From the NCBI GenBank assembly GCA_020650975.1, contig JAIPMN010023008.1, positions 1 through 20,613 on the forward strand: a DNA stretch of 20,613 nucleotides, in the 5' to 3' direction. A program made the translations under genes and the position numbers. Source of the stretch: Apostichopus californicus (Eukaryota > Echinodermata > Holothuroidea > Aspidochirotida > Stichopodidae). Shown here in pieces: positions 19,570 to 20,613 of the stretch (within the stretch, counting starts at the first letter, position 1; each line of letters begins with the position of its first letter). The notes under the pieces were generated by a model, which had not been told where the DNA came from, ran no database searches, and was given only the letters and a program-made list of their open reading frames with translations.

Positions 19570-20070
19570 ATGTTTGCCTGTAAGATGTGTACTTTTCAGT
19601 CTATATCTTACAATGACTTTGTTCATCATTCTTTAAGACACATGACTATAAAACCATTTAAATGTATCTTCTGTGACTTCTCAGCAACACGCTATGGGGA
19701 CATGGTAATGCATATACATGAACATGCAAATCTGACAAACAAGTCGAAGATAACATCAATGTATAGTCATGAGGTTGAACAGTCCGAATTCAAAGCTACT
19801 GCACACCTGGATAAGGCAGACACATCAGTTGGTGACAGCAAAACCTTACCATACTCGAGACTTGTACACAGTGCATGGAAGAAGAGAAGGGGAACCTGTC
19901 TGAGAAGAATGATGGTCTTTAAGAGGAGGCAGAGACGGGCAACAGAAAATACAGATCACCTTTTCAAATCCTTCAGATGCCAGTTTTGTGACCGTTTCAT
20001 ACTCGGACAGGAGAACTGGCAGAGGCACAGACAGCGCCATCTTCAGAAATGGCCAGAGATTAATTATTGA
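19570..20070 (+). CDS. C2H2 zinc-finger protein (166 residues, or the last exon of a longer one)
   Basis: This is a probable nucleic-acid-binding nuclear protein; target and pathway are unknown. Three classical fingers of the form C-x2-C-x12-H-x3-H are visible: C4, C7, H20, H24; C32, C35, H48, H52; and C137, C140, H153, H157. The linker between fingers 1 and 2 is MTIKPFK, a variant of the TGEKPF linker. Between fingers 2 and 3 is a long spacer with a Lys/Arg-rich stretch (KKRRGTCLRRMM, KRRQRR) that could be a nuclear localisation signal. The ATG at 19570 has G at -3. A stop (19549-19551) lies just upstream in frame, and a possible acceptor (TAACAG, ending 19554) precedes it. So it is either a short intronless gene or the terminal exon of a multi-exon gene whose earlier exons I cannot identify. 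It is divergent to ELP1. Confidence 0.8.
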   Translation: MFACKMCTFQSISYNDFVHHSLRHMTIKPFKCIFCDFSATRYGDMVMHIHEHANLTNKSKITSMYSHEVEQSEFKATAHLDKADTSVGDSKTLPYSRLVHSAWKKRRGTCLRRMMVFKRRQRRATENTDHLFKSFRCQFCDRFILGQENWQRHRQRHLQKWPEINY

Positions 20071-20465
20071 AGTACTTAGAATGCAAGACCTGCATGTAAG
20101 AAAGTAAACCACATTGCCATGTCCAATCAATGTGACAATGCTACCAGTAGGCCATACATGAGCTTGACTAATCAAGATTGCACAAGCCTTTGCATACTGA
20201 TATAGTCCAAATTATTCCTTATATTGAAGAAGTTGAAAACATTCCTTTTTTTCTTAATGCTGCCAACTTTTGCTTTCAGTGTGGTTTTCTTCATCAAGTT
20301 TAAAATGTACATATCAAACAAATTATTAGTGTTCTTTTCATGTTGCCTTCATGTGTTATTATTTACCTTTGAATTTAAAACAAATTTTCTTCTTACTGTC
20401 AAAGTTACTCTTCCTATACCTTCTTGCAGTTCTATACTCTGAATAAAAAACATACAAAACTATGG
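20071..20465 (+). other. Probable 3' UTR of the zinc-finger gene
   Basis: AT-rich, T-rich non-coding sequence follows the TGA at 20068-20070. It runs to a poly(A) signal at 20442. The open frame inside it (20224-20442) is hydrophobic because of T-rich codons and is not credible as a gene. Confidence 0.55.
20442..20447 (+). promoter_or_regulatory. Poly(A) signal AATAAA for the zinc-finger gene
   Basis: A canonical AATAAA lies about 370 nt after the zinc-finger stop codon, in the same orientation. T-rich sequence follows about 30-60 nt later, as expected for a downstream element. No other gene on this strand is available to use it. The remaining bases to 20613 are AT-rich with no gene seen. 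Confidence 0.6.
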
Positions 20466-20613
20466 GAAACACATCATTATCCCTTATTTATTTTCTCATT
20501 TTTATCCATAACTCCAAGAAATTTTCTTTAACTTTTTATTTGGTAACTTTAAACCCAGTTATAAAAGAAAATACAATATTTCACTGTATGTGCTCCATAT
20601 TGCATACATATTA

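Noticed and set aside
20224-20442. A 72-codon hydrophobic open frame
   Set aside because: Its composition follows from T-rich 3'-UTR sequence and it ends at the poly(A) signal.

Overview
The window is animal genomic DNA: AT-rich, with short exons, GT-AG introns, non-autonomous hAT transposons and tRNA-derived SINEs. An invertebrate deuterostome, probably an echinoderm, fits best. That placement is an inference from protein similarity recalled from memory and from the repeat types; the sequence does not prove it.

About 80% of the window is one gene on the minus strand, ELP1 (IKBKAP; yeast Elp1/Iki3), the scaffold of the Elongator complex that modifies wobble uridine in tRNAs. I resolved 24 coding exons between 16772 (ATG) and 316. 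Every junction is GT-AG and every phase agrees, giving 1280 codons without a stop. The order is a double beta-propeller (exons 1 to about 15), an alpha-solenoid (about 15-21), a Ser-rich acidic segment (22), a basic tRNA-binding-type patch (23) and a terminal helical exon (24). Human ELP1 has 1332 residues. The last exon, about 45-50 residues by comparison, is not in the window and should lie left of base 1.

The most unusual feature is at exon 13 (7887-8494). The 3' half of this exon, with its 5' splice site and the first intron bases, is repeated about five times. The period is 114 bp for the first copies, an exact multiple of three. The first three copies keep an open frame through the donor sites and present three equivalent in-frame donors (8390, 8276, 8162), so the gene could encode ELP1 isoforms with zero, one or two extra 38-residue propeller segments. 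Copies 4 and 5 share a one-base insertion that creates a stop. A short inverted fragment of the unit lies further down the same intron.

The introns carry three different hAT-type MITEs (539-984; 2834-3194 with a perfect 8-bp target duplication; 13029-13511), two minus-oriented SINEs of one family (4982-5282, 6876-7200), an imperfect foldback (1502-1746), a 24-bp minisatellite (5702-5769) and a possible decayed Penelope/hammerhead-type stem-loop (3995-4034).

Right of ELP1 is about 2.8 kb of apparent intergenic or 5'-UTR sequence. It is followed on the plus strand by a small C2H2 zinc-finger coding region (19570-20070, three fingers) with a 3' UTR and a poly(A) signal at 20442. The two genes are divergent (head to head).
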